This document shows, piece by piece, positions 43,221 through 54,678 of a stretch of DNA of 64,000 bases; within the stretch, counting starts at the first letter, position 1; every line of letters starts with the position of its first letter. Source of the stretch: DASYPQ01 sp036006425 (GTDB lineage: Bacteria > Planctomycetota > UBA1135 > GCA-002686595); contig DASYPQ010000023.1 of the NCBI GenBank assembly GCA_036006425.1, positions 186,001 through 250,000 of the forward strand, given 5' to 3'. The notes under the pieces were generated by a model, which was not told the DNA's origin, did not search any database, and saw only the letters and a program-made list of their open reading frames with translations. Position numbers and translations under genes: made by a program.

Positions 43221-44983
43221 ATCCGCTCCGGCCGGGCGAGGCGTCGCGCGCCGCTCGGCTGTTCGCCTGGGGGGCGCTCGCGACGATCCTCCTCGTCGTC
43301 TACGGCCGCGTGCTCGGGTACCCGTTCCTGCGCTGGGACGACACGACCGCGGTCACGGACAATCCGTTCCTCTCGCCGCCGAGCTGGACGAATCTCGGAC
43401 GCGTCTGGAGCGCGCCTTGGGCCGGTTTGTACGTCCCGGCGAGCTTCACCGTGCTCTGGATCGAGGCGCGCATCTCGGCGCTCCTCGGCGGCGGCCCCGA
43501 TCCACGCGTGTTCCACCTCGGCGTGTTCCTGCTGCACTGCGCGTGCGCGGGAGTCGTCCTGCATCTGCTCCTGCGCCTCGTCGGGGACCTGCGCGCGGCG
43601 TTCCTCGGCGCGCTGCTGTTCGCGATCCATCCGCTCCAGACCGAATCGGTCGCCTGGATCACCGAGACGCGCGGCGTGCTCGCGACGCTCTTCGGCCTCC
43701 TCGCGCTCGCGGTCCACGTCGGCGGGAGCCCGACGATGCGCCGCGACGTCGCTGCGACGGCGCTCTTCCTGCTCGCGCTGCTCTCGAAACCGTCCGCGGT
43801 GGCCGTGCCCGTCGTCGCGCTGCTCGTCGACCGGTTCGTGCTCGACCGTCCGCTCCGGCGGATCCTGCCGCTGCTCGCGGTCTGGTGCGCGATGGTCCTC
43901 GCGGTCCTCCTCGTCACGAAGTCGCAGCAGAGCGGTCCGACGATCCGCTTCGAGGCGCCGCTCGTCGCGCGCCCGCTCGTCGCGGGCGACGCGCTCGCCT
44001 TCTATCTCGAGAAGCTCGCCTGGCCTTTCGGCCTCGTCGCGGACTACGGACGCAAGCCCGCGTGGCTCATGCAGCAGCCGATCTTCCGCTTCCACTGGCT
44101 CGTGCCGGTCTGCCTCGCGGCCGCGCTCGCGTGTCTTCCGCAACGGCGCACGTGGCTCGTCGCCTACGCGCTGTTCGTCGCGGGCGTCCTGCCCGTGCTC
44201 GGGCTCGTCTCGTTCAACTTCCAGGACATCTCGACGGTGGGGGACCGCTACGTCCACCTCGCGATGCTCGGTCCGGCGCTCGCGCTCGCGGCGGGGATCG
44301 CGCGGTGCCGGGGCCCGGCCGCTCTCGCGCTCGCGGCGACGGCTCTCGTCGCGCTCGCCGGGATTTCCTGGCGGCAGGCGGGATTCTGGCGGGACACCGA
44401 CGTGTTGTTCCGGCGGACGTTCGAGGTCAACGACCGGAGCTACATCGCCTGCGTCCACATCGGCGTCGGCTGCGCGAACGCGGGGCGGCCGGACGAAGCG
44501 GCGACCTGGTACGAGCGCGCGCTCGCGCTCGAGCCGGGCTACCCCGTAGCCGCGGGCAACCTCGGGAAGATCCGGCTCGACCGAGGCGACCTCGACGGCG
44601 CGATCGAGCTCTTCCGCGAGACGGTGCGCGGGAGCCCCGACTATCCGTACGCGCGCCAGGATCTCGCGATCGCGCTCGTGCAGCGCGGCATGAGGGCGAC
44701 GGGCGACGCGCGCAAGCGGGACTGGCAGGAGGCGGAGACGGTGCTGCGCGAGACCGTCCGCATGCAGCCGGGGTTCCACGGCGGGCACCTGACGCTCGGC
44801 CAGCTGCTCTTCGTCACCGGCAGGATCGAGGAGGCGCGCAGCGAGTTCGCGCAGGCGCTCGACATCCTCGGCACGTCCGCCGACGCGCACCAGGGCCTCG
44901 CGCTCTGCTACGAGAAGCTCGGGGACCGCGCGCGCGCCGCCGAGCACGCGCAGGCCGCCGCGCGCCTCCGCGGCGGTGGCTGA
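43190..44983 (+). CDS. TMTC/PMT-like GT-C membrane protein with TPR tail (copy 1)
   Basis: 597 residues from ATG 43190. About ten membrane helices are followed by 3-4 TPR units (PDEAATWYERALALEPGYPV, GDLDGAIELFRETVRGSPDY, GRIEEARSEFAQALDI). The first loop has the acidic pair in LRWDDTTAVTDN, and FAIHPLQTESVAWITETRG is the family's second conserved block. In animals TMTC proteins are O-mannosyltransferases; bacterial members are predicted glycosyltransferases with unknown acceptor. The downstream paralogue overlaps by one base. Confidence 0.85.
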   Translation: MEAPGAAARLDPLRPGEASRAARLFAWGALATILLVVYGRVLGYPFLRWDDTTAVTDNPFLSPPSWTNLGRVWSAPWAGLYVPASFTVLWIEARISALLGGGPDPRVFHLGVFLLHCACAGVVLHLLLRLVGDLRAAFLGALLFAIHPLQTESVAWITETRGVLATLFGLLALAVHVGGSPTMRRDVAATALFLLALLSKPSAVAVPVVALLVDRFVLDRPLRRILPLLAVWCAMVLAVLLVTKSQQSGPTIRFEAPLVARPLVAGDALAFYLEKLAWPFGLVADYGRKPAWLMQQPIFRFHWLVPVCLAAALACLPQRRTWLVAYALFVAGVLPVLGLVSFNFQDISTVGDRYVHLAMLGPALALAAGIARCRGPAALALAATALVALAGISWRQAGFWRDTDVLFRRTFEVNDRSYIACVHIGVGCANAGRPDEAATWYERALALEPGYPVAAGNLGKIRLDRGDLDGAIELFRETVRGSPDYPYARQDLAIALVQRGMRATGDARKRDWQEAETVLRETVRMQPGFHGGHLTLGQLLFVTGRIEEARSEFAQALDILGTSADAHQGLALCYEKLGDRARAAEHAQAAARLRGGG

Positions 44984-46718
44984 TGGCGCGCAAGCTCCTC
45001 CCCGCGTGCCTCGTCGCGGCGGTGTTCGCGGCGTTCTTCCCAGCGCTCTCGGCCGGATTCGTCCTCTGGGACGACGACAAGAACTTCGTCGAGAACGCGG
45101 GCTGGCGCGGCCTGTCGCTCGAGCACCTCCGCTGGATGGCGACGACGTTCCACGGCGGCCCGTACCAGCCTCTCTCGTGGTTCAGTCTCGCGCTCGAGCA
45201 CGCGGCGTGGGGGATGCGGCCCGCGGCGTTCCACGCGACGAACGTCGCCCTGCACGCGGCCGGGACGGTCGCGTTCTTCTTCCTCGCGCGGAAGGTCTTC
45301 GCGATCGCCGCACCCGCGATCGCCGGGTCCTCGCGCGAGCGCGCGGCCTTCGCCGCGGCGCTGTTCTTCGGCGTGCATCCCCTGCGCGTCGAATCGGTCG
45401 CGTGGATCACGGAGCGACGCGACGTGCTCTCGGGAATGTTCTACGTGCTCGCTCTCCTCGCGTACGTGCACGCGGCGACCGAGGAGCCCGGGCGGCGGCG
45501 CCGCGTGCTGCTCGGCGCGTCGCTCGCCGCGTTCGTGCTCGGCCTCCTCGCGAAGGCGTCGGGGATGACGCTCCCCCTCGCGCTCGTCGTGTTCGACGTC
45601 TGGATCCTGCGCCGGCCGCTGCGCGATGCGCTCGCCGGGAAGATTCCGTTCTTGATCCCCGCGGCGGCGTTCGGCGTCGTCGCGTACTTCGGGCAGGCGT
45701 CGCTGGCGCGCGAGCTGCGCACGGTCGGGGAGCACGGCGTCCTGCAGCGCGTCGCGCAGGCCGCGTTCGCCGCGACGTTCTACGCCGGGAGGACGCTCCT
45801 CCCGATCCGGCTCTCGCCGATCTACGAGCTGCCGACTCCGCTCGATCCCTTCGAGCCGCGCTTCGTCGTCGCGACGATCCTCGCCGCCTGCGCGACCGCG
45901 CTCGCCTTCTCGCTGCGACGGCAGCACCCCGCCGGCTGGACGGCCTGGGCCGCGTTCCTCCTGATCGTCGCCCCCGTGAGCGGCGTCGTGCAAGCCGGCC
46001 CGCAGCTCGTCGCCGATCGCTACACGTACCTCGCGTGCATGCCGTTCGCGCTGCTCGTCGCGGGCGCGCTCTTCGTCCTCGCCCCGCGCGCGGCGCCGGT
46101 GCTCGCGCTCGTCGCCGCGGCGGCGCTCGCGGCGCGCACGTTCCGCCAGGCGGCGCTCTGGCAGGACACGGAGACGCTCTTCACGCACGCCCTCGCCGTC
46201 GACCCGCGGAGCGCGATCGCGCACGACGTCGTCGGCCGGGCGCTGGCGATGCGCGGCCGGCGCGACGAGGCGGCGGAGCACTACCGGCGCGCGATCGAGC
46301 TCCACCCGGATCGCCCGATCCCGCACAACAACCTCGGACTGCTGCTCCTGCAGGAGGGCAGGACCGACGAAGCGATCGCGGAGTTCCGCGAGTCGCTGCG
46401 CGCGCAGGACGACTACGCGCGCGGCCGCACGAACCTCGGCGCGGCGCTCCTGCGCCGAGGCGACGCCGCCGACGCGGAGTCCGTGCTCCGCGAGGCGCTG
46501 CGGCGCGATCCGCGCGACGCGGGCGCGCGCACGAATCTCGCGCAGGCGCTGCTCGCGCAGGGCCGCGTCGACGCGGCGGTCGGGGAGCTCGAGGCGGTGC
46601 TCGCGGAGAATCCGCGCCTCGCGGAAGCGCACGAGGGACTCGCGCAGGCGTACGCGCGCCTCGGTCGCGCCGACCTGGCGGCCGAGCACCGGCGCGCGGC
46701 GCAGGCGCTGCGCCGCGC

Positions 46719-46725
<7 letters not shown>
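44983..46725 (+). CDS. TMTC/PMT-like GT-C membrane protein with TPR tail (copy 2)
   Basis: 580 residues, TGATG coupling to copy 1. It has the same plan: VLWDDDKNFVEN in the first loop, FGVHPLRVESVAWITERRDV, many membrane helices, then TPR repeats (DEAAEHYRRAIELHPDRPIP, TDEAIAEFRESLRAQDDYA, ADAESVLREALRRDPRD, GELEAVLAENPRLAEA). Sequence divergence from copy 1 is large, so the pair may act as a heterodimer or on different acceptors (inference). Its 3' end overlaps the convergent ggt gene by 7 bases. Confidence 0.85.
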
Positions 46726-48401
<1,676 letters not shown>

Positions 48402-48464
48402 GTGCGGATCCTCCGGGGCGCGGAGGAGTGTGGCACAGAGCGCTGCGGGCCGCCAAAGAAGGCG

Positions 48465-48493
48465 TCGGCCGGGGCTCTCGAGACCCCGGCCGA
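48465..48493 (-). terminator. Strong GC hairpin between two minus-strand genes
   Basis: A 10-base-pair perfect stem (TCGGCCGGGG at 48465-48474 with CCCCGGCCGA at 48484-48493) encloses a 9-base spacer. It lies just after the lactonase-like gene stop and before ggt. On the minus strand it is followed by a moderately T-rich stretch but no clear U-run, so termination strength is uncertain. Confidence 0.5.
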
Positions 48494-48520
48494 GCTGGAA
48501 TACCGATCGGGGATCGGGTG

Positions 48521-50926
48521 CTACTGCGTGATCGTCGTGACGACGAGCGCGTTCGGCTCGAGACCGCTCGCGGCGGGAGTGCGGATGTTCAGCGCGCCGG
48601 TCACCGGGTCGACCTGGAACACCGAGATCGTGTTCGAGCCGCTGTTCGTCGAGTAGAGGAACCGACCCGAGCCGTCGATCGCGAGATCCGTCGGATGGAG
48701 GCCGTCGCTGTACTGCACGGCCGGGACGAGGAGCTTTCCCGTGGCCGGATCGACCGCGAACGCGGAGACGTGTCCGGTCCCGGCGGGCTCGAGGTACGAC
48801 ACGTAGCCGAACCGCCCGTCGGGCGAGATCGTGACCGCCGAGGGGCTGACGCCGCTGTTGCCGGCGCCTCCGGGGATCACGGTCGGCTCGCCTGTCGCCG
48901 GATCGGTCGAGAACGAGACGACGGCGTTCGCGCTCGAGAGCACGGAGTACAGCACGCGCCTGCGCGGGTGGAAGCCGAGCGCGACGACTCCCGCCGCCGA
49001 AGCCGGCGGATTCGGGGAGAGCGTCAGCGCTCCGTTCGACGGATCGACGCGCAAGGTCGAGATCCGCGCGGTTCCCGCGCCGCCGGGATTGCTCGCGACG
49101 TAGATGACCTCTCCGGTCGGATCCGGGGTGACCCAGAGCGCGCGGTCGGTGACCTGGTGCGTGTCCGCCGGCGAGAGGGAGCCGTCGTTCTGGGAGATCA
49201 CGTACGTCGTCACCCACCCGTCGTTCGCGACGACGACGTCGCGCGTCGTGAGGTACAGGAAGCGGCCGGAAGGATCGACGATCGCATGCGTGGGGGCGCC
49301 GGTGACCGGCGTCGGCAGGCCGACCGACGCGAGGGCGCCGGTCGCGGCGTCGATCGTGAAGGCGTCGATCGTCTGGCCGGTCTGGTTCGCGACGTAGACG
49401 AAGCGGTGTCGCGGGTCGGTCGCGACCGTCACCGGCCGCGTCTGGGTCAGCGGAGGATTCGGGAGCTCCGTGAGCGCGCCGTTCGTCGTGTTGATCGTGT
49501 ACGCGGGCACTTCGTTCGAGCTCGCGGCGGCGACGTGGACGAAGCGCGGCACGACCGCGAGCTTGTTCGTGCCCTTCGCGAAGCCGACGCCGCTCGGCGC
49601 CGCGCGGGTCGCGGCACCGCCGTCGCTCGGGGACAGCGTCCCGGTCGCGTCGTCGATCGCGTACTGCGTCAGCGTCTGGGTGCCGGAGCACGCGACATAG
49701 ACGAAACGGCCGCCTGCGTCCGACGCCACGGCCGTCGGATTCGTGCCGGTTCCCACGGTCCCGACGACCGTGAGGTCGCCGGTGGCCGGATCCGCGACGA
49801 ACGTGGAGACGGTGCTGTCGGTCTGGTTCGTGACGTAGACGAAGCGCCCGGTCGGCTCGATGGTGAGTGCCGTCGGCCGGCTGCCCGCGTGACGCGCGGT
49901 GAGCACGGTCAGCGCGCCGCTGACGCCGTCGTACCTCACGGGGATCACGAGATTGAACCGTTCGCCGGTCGTGAACACGGCGGTGCCGTTCGGAGCGACG
50001 ACGACGGCGGTGGGCTGCGAGCCGTTCAGCGTCGCCGCCGGCGACGGGGCCGTGACCGAACCCGTCGGCGCGTCGATCAGGTACGACTGCAAGGCGCTGC
50101 CTTGTCCCGTGGTCGGGTTGCCGTGCAGCGTCACGAAGAGGAACCTGCCCAGCGGATCGACGACGCACGACGAAGGTTGGACGCCGGTCGAGATCGACTG
50201 GACGACGCTCAAGGCGCCCGTTCCCGGGTCGATCGAGAAGACCTGCAGCTGGTCCGCGTTCTGGCTGCAGACGTAGAGGTATGTGCCGTTCGGATCGATG
50301 GCGATCCCGTGAGGTCCGGCACCGAGCGCGACCGGCGTGCCCGGAGTGAGCCAGCCATCGGCGGCGTTCACCGAGTACACCGAGAGATTCGACGTGCCCA
50401 TGTTCGGCACGTAGACGAAGTTTCCGCTCGGGTGGACGGCGATCCGCTCCGGTCCGACTTGCGACGGCGGCGCGTGGATGTATCCGACGTGGTTCAGGTC
50501 TCCGGTCGCGGCGTCATCGCGCAGGAGCGAGATCGTGGAGTCGGTCTGGTTCGCGACGTAGGCGAATCGCGGCGCGAGGCTGACTCCGAGCGTGACGGTC
50601 GTCGTCGTGAATCCCGCCCCGTTCGTCGCGCGCAGCACGTACGCGGTCTGCGCCGCGGCTTGCGTCGGCGTCCCGCCGATCGCGCCGGTGTGCAGGTCGA
50701 GCGTCACGCCCGCGGGCAGCGACGGGAGAACGGAGAAAGTCGAAGGGCTGCCCGCAAAGGTCGGGACATTGGGTGTCGCAGCGACGTCGACGATCAGCGC
50801 TTCCGTTGCGTGCGGATAAACGAGATTGCTCGGCGCCGTTCCGGAGGATCCGCCGCCGCCGCCGCCGCTACAGCCGGCCAGAGCGAGGAGCGCGAGAGTT
50901 CCGAATCGCCGATTGAATTGATTCAT
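48521..50926 (-). CDS. Lactonase-like seven-bladed propeller lipoprotein
   Basis: 801 residues from ATG 50926, lipobox LALAGC followed by six Gly. After an Ig-like/putative cadherin-like part (FAGSPSTFSVLPSLPAGVTL) there are some fourteen repeats of about 45-50 residues with core VDP.GRF.YV.NQ....V..F..D..TG.L, like the 6-phosphogluconolactonase/YncE propellers, enough for two propellers. No lactonase active-site residues can be confirmed. Probably a surface or periplasmic binding protein. Confidence 0.82.
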   Translation of the reverse strand: MNQFNRRFGTLALLALAGCSGGGGGGSSGTAPSNLVYPHATEALIVDVAATPNVPTFAGSPSTFSVLPSLPAGVTLDLHTGAIGGTPTQAAAQTAYVLRATNGAGFTTTTVTLGVSLAPRFAYVANQTDSTISLLRDDAATGDLNHVGYIHAPPSQVGPERIAVHPSGNFVYVPNMGTSNLSVYSVNAADGWLTPGTPVALGAGPHGIAIDPNGTYLYVCSQNADQLQVFSIDPGTGALSVVQSISTGVQPSSCVVDPLGRFLFVTLHGNPTTGQGSALQSYLIDAPTGSVTAPSPAATLNGSQPTAVVVAPNGTAVFTTGERFNLVIPVRYDGVSGALTVLTARHAGSRPTALTIEPTGRFVYVTNQTDSTVSTFVADPATGDLTVVGTVGTGTNPTAVASDAGGRFVYVACSGTQTLTQYAIDDATGTLSPSDGGAATRAAPSGVGFAKGTNKLAVVPRFVHVAAASSNEVPAYTINTTNGALTELPNPPLTQTRPVTVATDPRHRFVYVANQTGQTIDAFTIDAATGALASVGLPTPVTGAPTHAIVDPSGRFLYLTTRDVVVANDGWVTTYVISQNDGSLSPADTHQVTDRALWVTPDPTGEVIYVASNPGGAGTARISTLRVDPSNGALTLSPNPPASAAGVVALGFHPRRRVLYSVLSSANAVVSFSTDPATGEPTVIPGGAGNSGVSPSAVTISPDGRFGYVSYLEPAGTGHVSAFAVDPATGKLLVPAVQYSDGLHPTDLAIDGSGRFLYSTNSGSNTISVFQVDPVTGALNIRTPAASGLEPNALVVTTITQ

Positions 50927-51195
50927 GGTGGTGCTTCCTGAGTGCGGAAGAGTTCCCCCCTGCGGCGACCCTAGCGTGTCGGCCGTGTGCAGTGATGTCT
51001 TCCTGTTCATCGCGCCCATGCGGTGTGGGCCGGGCAGGTACGGGAGCTCGGTCCGGCCCCTGCTCGGGCGCGGCTCCGGGACCGTTCCGCTGAATCATAC
51101 CTTGGCGCTCGCAACTCGTCTCGGATGGCCGGAAAGGGCTTCGATCAGCCGCCCTCGCGACGCGGAAATTGATTCCGAGTCGACGCCGATACGGA

Positions 51196-52536
51196 TCAGG
51201 CCCCGCGCGCCGAACGCGCCAGGATTTGCGCCGCGAGCTGGCGCGATTTGATCACGCACTGGTCCGAATTGTCGTATTCGAAGCGTCCGAAGCGCCCGAG
51301 TGCGACGAGCCCGGCGCCGTCCATCCACGCGAAAACGGCCTTCCGACGGGCCGCATACGCGTGGTCGAAGACGACGTACGCGTGGCGCACGGCGCTGCGG
51401 TCGTGGAAGAGGATCTCGTCCTTCTCGAGGAGTCCGGCGTGCACGAGTCCGGCGATCACCTCCTCCTCGAGCTCCTTGCCCGGCAGTCCCTTGCCCGCGC
51501 GCGCTCCACCGGGAAGCGTCACTTCGCACAGGAACGAGCTCTTCCCCTCGGGCGCGTTCCCGGGCGCGTAGTTCGACATGTACGTGACCCGGTTCGCGGG
51601 TCCCTGGACGTCGTGGGGGAGGTAGACCCACGAGAGGTCGGGATGCGCGGCGCGATCCAGGGCGATCAGCACGCACACGAGTCCGTTGTACTCGAGGCCG
51701 CGCATCGCGTCGGCGACGTCGCGCGGCATCTCGCGCAGGATGTCCGGCAGATCGGTCAGAGGCAGCGTGCTGACGACGAGATCGAACTCCTCCCCATTCA
51801 CGCGCCACGACGAACCGTGACGGACGATGTCCTTCACCGGCGTCGAGAGCCGCACCCGGCCCCGGATCGTCGACGCGATGCCGTCGGTGATCGCCTGGAA
51901 CCCCCCGCGTTTCGGGTAGTAGAAGATCGCCTGGTGCGTGTAGCCTTCCGTGCGGATCCCGACGGAGGAGCGGAGCACGTCGTCGATCGGCGCGTCGGGC
52001 ACGCGCCCGGCGACCCAGTCGCTCGTGACCTCGGAGAGCTCGCGTTTCCAGACCTTGAGGTTGTAGGGATCCATGAAATGCGACGCGATCCCGTCGCCGA
52101 ATCGCCAGCGGATCCAGGACCCGAAATCGGCGGGTGCCGCCGATCCCGACACGCGTCGCTCGTGCCAGGCCGCGACGTAGCCGCGCAGGCATTCGAAGTT
52201 CGCCTGCGGAGGGAGATCGCCGAGCCCGTTCTCGAACGGGTAGTTCACCCAGCGGTCCTCGAAGCGGATGCGCGTGTGGCGGTCCTTCTGGACGAACGCC
52301 GCGTCGCCGCCGGCGCAGTCCTTCATCCACTGCATCGCGGGCGCGTCCTTGCTGTAGAGGATGTGGCCGCCGGCGATGTCGTACGTGAACCCCTCGACGG
52401 TCCGGCTCCGGCACAGGCCGCCGACCTCCGCGCCGGCCTCGAAGACGTGGACCGAGCCCGCATCGAGCCCGCCTTCGACGAGGAAACGCGCGAGCGAGAG
52501 GCCGGAGACGCCGGCGCCGAGGATGGCGATCTTCAA
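51196..52536 (-). CDS. FAD-dependent NAD(P)-binding Rossmann oxidoreductase (UDP-galactopyranose mutase/protoporphyrinogen oxidase-like)
   Basis: 446 residues from TTG 52536 (LKIAILGAGVSGLSLARFL); no ATG is near the fold start. The FAD-binding GXGXXG is at residues 7-12, with EAGAEVGGLCRS as the second dinucleotide-binding strand. Other typical stretches are FTYDIAGGHILYSKD, YPKRGGFQAITDGIAS and the C-terminal GLVALGRFGRFEYDNSDQCV, where FAD-binding and substrate loops occur. Members occur near polysaccharide genes as UDP-Galp-mutase-like proteins; the exact reaction is not assigned. Confidence 0.82.
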   Translation of the reverse strand: MKIAILGAGVSGLSLARFLVEGGLDAGSVHVFEAGAEVGGLCRSRTVEGFTYDIAGGHILYSKDAPAMQWMKDCAGGDAAFVQKDRHTRIRFEDRWVNYPFENGLGDLPPQANFECLRGYVAAWHERRVSGSAAPADFGSWIRWRFGDGIASHFMDPYNLKVWKRELSEVTSDWVAGRVPDAPIDDVLRSSVGIRTEGYTHQAIFYYPKRGGFQAITDGIASTIRGRVRLSTPVKDIVRHGSSWRVNGEEFDLVVSTLPLTDLPDILREMPRDVADAMRGLEYNGLVCVLIALDRAAHPDLSWVYLPHDVQGPANRVTYMSNYAPGNAPEGKSSFLCEVTLPGGARAGKGLPGKELEEEVIAGLVHAGLLEKDEILFHDRSAVRHAYVVFDHAYAARRKAVFAWMDGAGLVALGRFGRFEYDNSDQCVIKSRQLAAQILARSARGA

Positions 52537-52603
52537 GGCTCTGAGGGGGGTGGGGCGGGCACGATAGCAGCGGTCGAGTCCGGCCGACAGGCCGCGGCGG
52601 CGA

Positions 52604-53617
52604 TCACCTCGCGCGCACGAGATCGCTGTGCGCGACCCCGGAGCGACCGATCGCACGCGCGGCGTCGGTCAGCCAGCGGCGTCCATCGGAAACGTACCCC
52701 GCCGTCGGGCGCAAGCTCGGGTCGAGTTTCCGGAAGTATTCGTTGAACGCGTGCATGCAGACTTCGCGCGTGTACTTCGCCAGGCAGGATGCGAGCGCGA
52801 CGGCCATGGAGGCGCCCTCGGCGCGCTCCGCGAACGCGATGCGCATCCAGCGCGGGGTCGCGTCGCGGTTCCTCTCGATCACCGCATACTCGGAGCGCGG
52901 GCGTTCCTCGGAGATCCGCTCGATGCGCGCCTCCGGGAAGGTCTCCCGCAGCAGCGCCTCGTAGCGCATGCGGCCTCCGTGGCGATCGACCAGGAGATCG
53001 AGGCCTTCGGCCGCGTACCTGCGCCAGAGATCGCGCAGGATCGCCGCCGAGAAGTCCCAGTGGCTCCGGCTCTTATTGTCCGTGCGCGCGAACGACGCGT
53101 TCAGCTCGCCGACGGGCAGCACACGGACGCCCGCGCTGCACGGCTCGACTCCGTTGCGCGCCGCGGCCGCGGCCAGGGCCGCGATGCGCCGGTCGAGCTC
53201 CGCGAGGTCGACGCGGAGCGGCAGCGAAGGCGCGAGATGCACGGCCCAGGGCTCGGGATCGAGCGGCGCTCCGGCGAGGAGCTCCCGCGCGCTCGCCGGC
53301 GGGCGGCGCGACGACGCGCGGAGCGCGAGGAACGCGAGCGCGACCGTCTCGAGCCGCGCTTCGCCGCGCGGCGTCCGCGCGAACACGATCTTCGAATCCG
53401 CGACGAGCATCCGATCCGTGCCGTCGCGCGGTGCGGGCGCGGCGTCGACGTCGAGCGCGCGCCAGAGATCGATGTCCGGATCGGGGACGCGGAACGCGCT
53501 GTAGCCGATCGTCAACGGTCCGAGCAGCGGACCGAGCCCGGCTTCGTCGATCCCGGCGACGACGCGCGCGGGCAGCCGGCGCTCGTCGAGCGGGAACGGC
53601 AGCGCCGACGCTCTCAT
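52604..53617 (-). CDS. RNase HII-like protein (divergent)
   Basis: 337 residues. GIDEAGLGPLLGPLTIG at about 22-38 matches the RNase HII active-site motif GIDEAGRGPL.GP with Asp 24 and Glu 25. LVADSK, LLVDRHGGR and MAVALASCLAKYTREVCMHAFN (compare ASI.AKV.RD) also fit an RNase H fold. The remaining length (337 compared with about 200 usual) and the middle inserts are unlike housekeeping rnhB. It overlaps the lgt stop by 4 bases. It may remove RNA from hybrids or have another nuclease role. Confidence 0.7.
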   Translation of the reverse strand: MRASALPFPLDERRLPARVVAGIDEAGLGPLLGPLTIGYSAFRVPDPDIDLWRALDVDAAPAPRDGTDRMLVADSKIVFARTPRGEARLETVALAFLALRASSRRPPASARELLAGAPLDPEPWAVHLAPSLPLRVDLAELDRRIAALAAAAARNGVEPCSAGVRVLPVGELNASFARTDNKSRSHWDFSAAILRDLWRRYAAEGLDLLVDRHGGRMRYEALLRETFPEARIERISEERPRSEYAVIERNRDATPRWMRIAFAERAEGASMAVALASCLAKYTREVCMHAFNEYFRKLDPSLRPTAGYVSDGRRWLTDAARAIGRSGVAHSDLVRAR

Positions 53618-54471
53618 CGCGCGGGCAGCGGGTCGGAGCGCCCGCGGTTCTTGACCAGGAGCGCGACGGCGACGAGACCGGTCGCCATCGAGACGATCTG
53701 CGACGTCGACACCGCGCCGCCGAACCAGACGCCGCGGACTTCGTCGCCGCGGAACGCCTCGACGAACGAGCGCAGGATCGCGTAGAGGAGGATCGTCCAC
53801 AGCGCGACTTGCCCGGCGTAGCGGCGGCGCTTCAGGATCTGCCAGCCGACGAACGCGACGATCAGCGCCTTGACGCTCATCCACGGCTCGGTCGCCCACA
53901 GGAGCTTGCCTTCGTTCTCGAGGCCGAAGAGGCTTCCTTCCGGCAGCGGCGACGGCACGCGCAGCGTGATCGGGAAGGGCAGGTGCGCGGACTTCGCGGG
54001 CACGACGCGGCCGTAGTCGTCGCCGACGAGCAGGCAGCCGACGCGGCCGATCGCCTGTCCGACGAACCCCGCGACCATGCCGAGATCGAGCGCGTGGATC
54101 GGCCGGACCTTCTCCCGCTTCGCGCACCACATCCCGCCGACGATCGCGCCGAACATCCCGCCGTACATCACGAGGCCGCCTTCCCAGACGGCGAAGATCT
54201 TCATCGGATCGGAGAGGAACTCCTTCCCGACGCCGGACCCGCGGCAGATCTCGACGATGACGTACATGAGCCGCGCGCCGAGCACGACACCGGCGAGGAC
54301 CCAGACCGTGATCCGCGAGTAGCGCGCCGGGTCTCCCTTGGGATCGTCGCCGTAGCGCTCCGCGAGCTTGCCGAGGATCCACGAGCCCGTGAGGAACCCG
54401 ATCGCGAGCATGACTCCGAAGCTGCGGATCGGAAACCCAAGGCCCGGGATCTTGAAGAGGATCGGGTGCAT
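53614..54471 (-). CDS. lgt: Prolipoprotein diacylglyceryl transferase
   Basis: 285 residues from ATG 54471. Lgt adds diacylglycerol to the lipobox Cys of prolipoproteins in the inner membrane. Seven hydrophobic segments are seen (SFGVMLAIGFLTGSWILG, VWVLAGVVLGARLMYVI, GGLVMYGGMFGAIVGGM). The signature region GFVGQAIGRVGCLLVGDDYG holds the essential Arg, though the typical GRxGNFxNxE is replaced by GRVGCLLVGDDYG. The many lipoproteins in this window depend on such an enzyme. Confidence 0.92.
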   Translation of the reverse strand: MHPILFKIPGLGFPIRSFGVMLAIGFLTGSWILGKLAERYGDDPKGDPARYSRITVWVLAGVVLGARLMYVIVEICRGSGVGKEFLSDPMKIFAVWEGGLVMYGGMFGAIVGGMWCAKREKVRPIHALDLGMVAGFVGQAIGRVGCLLVGDDYGRVVPAKSAHLPFPITLRVPSPLPEGSLFGLENEGKLLWATEPWMSVKALIVAFVGWQILKRRRYAGQVALWTILLYAILRSFVEAFRGDEVRGVWFGGAVSTSQIVSMATGLVAVALLVKNRGRSDPLPAR

Positions 54472-54678
54472 GGGCGCACGGCGCGCGCGGATTGTAGGGA
54501 GCGCGCCGCGGCAGGTGGAAGGACCTGGGGACATCGGATGCTTCCCTTGCCTCGAACCGCGGGATCGCTATCCTCTCCGCCCCTCCTTCCGCCGGACGGC
54601 CGGGCGCTCGCGCCCGAACGCCACCCGAAGTTCGGAGCGGACGTTCCATTCGTCCACCTTCCCTCGAGGAGAAGTCCG

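Noticed and set aside
50927..51195. Hidden small gene or RNA in the longest gap (269 bases)
   Set aside because: Short open frames there lack start-site support and domain features, and I see no strong hairpin or tRNA-like fold.
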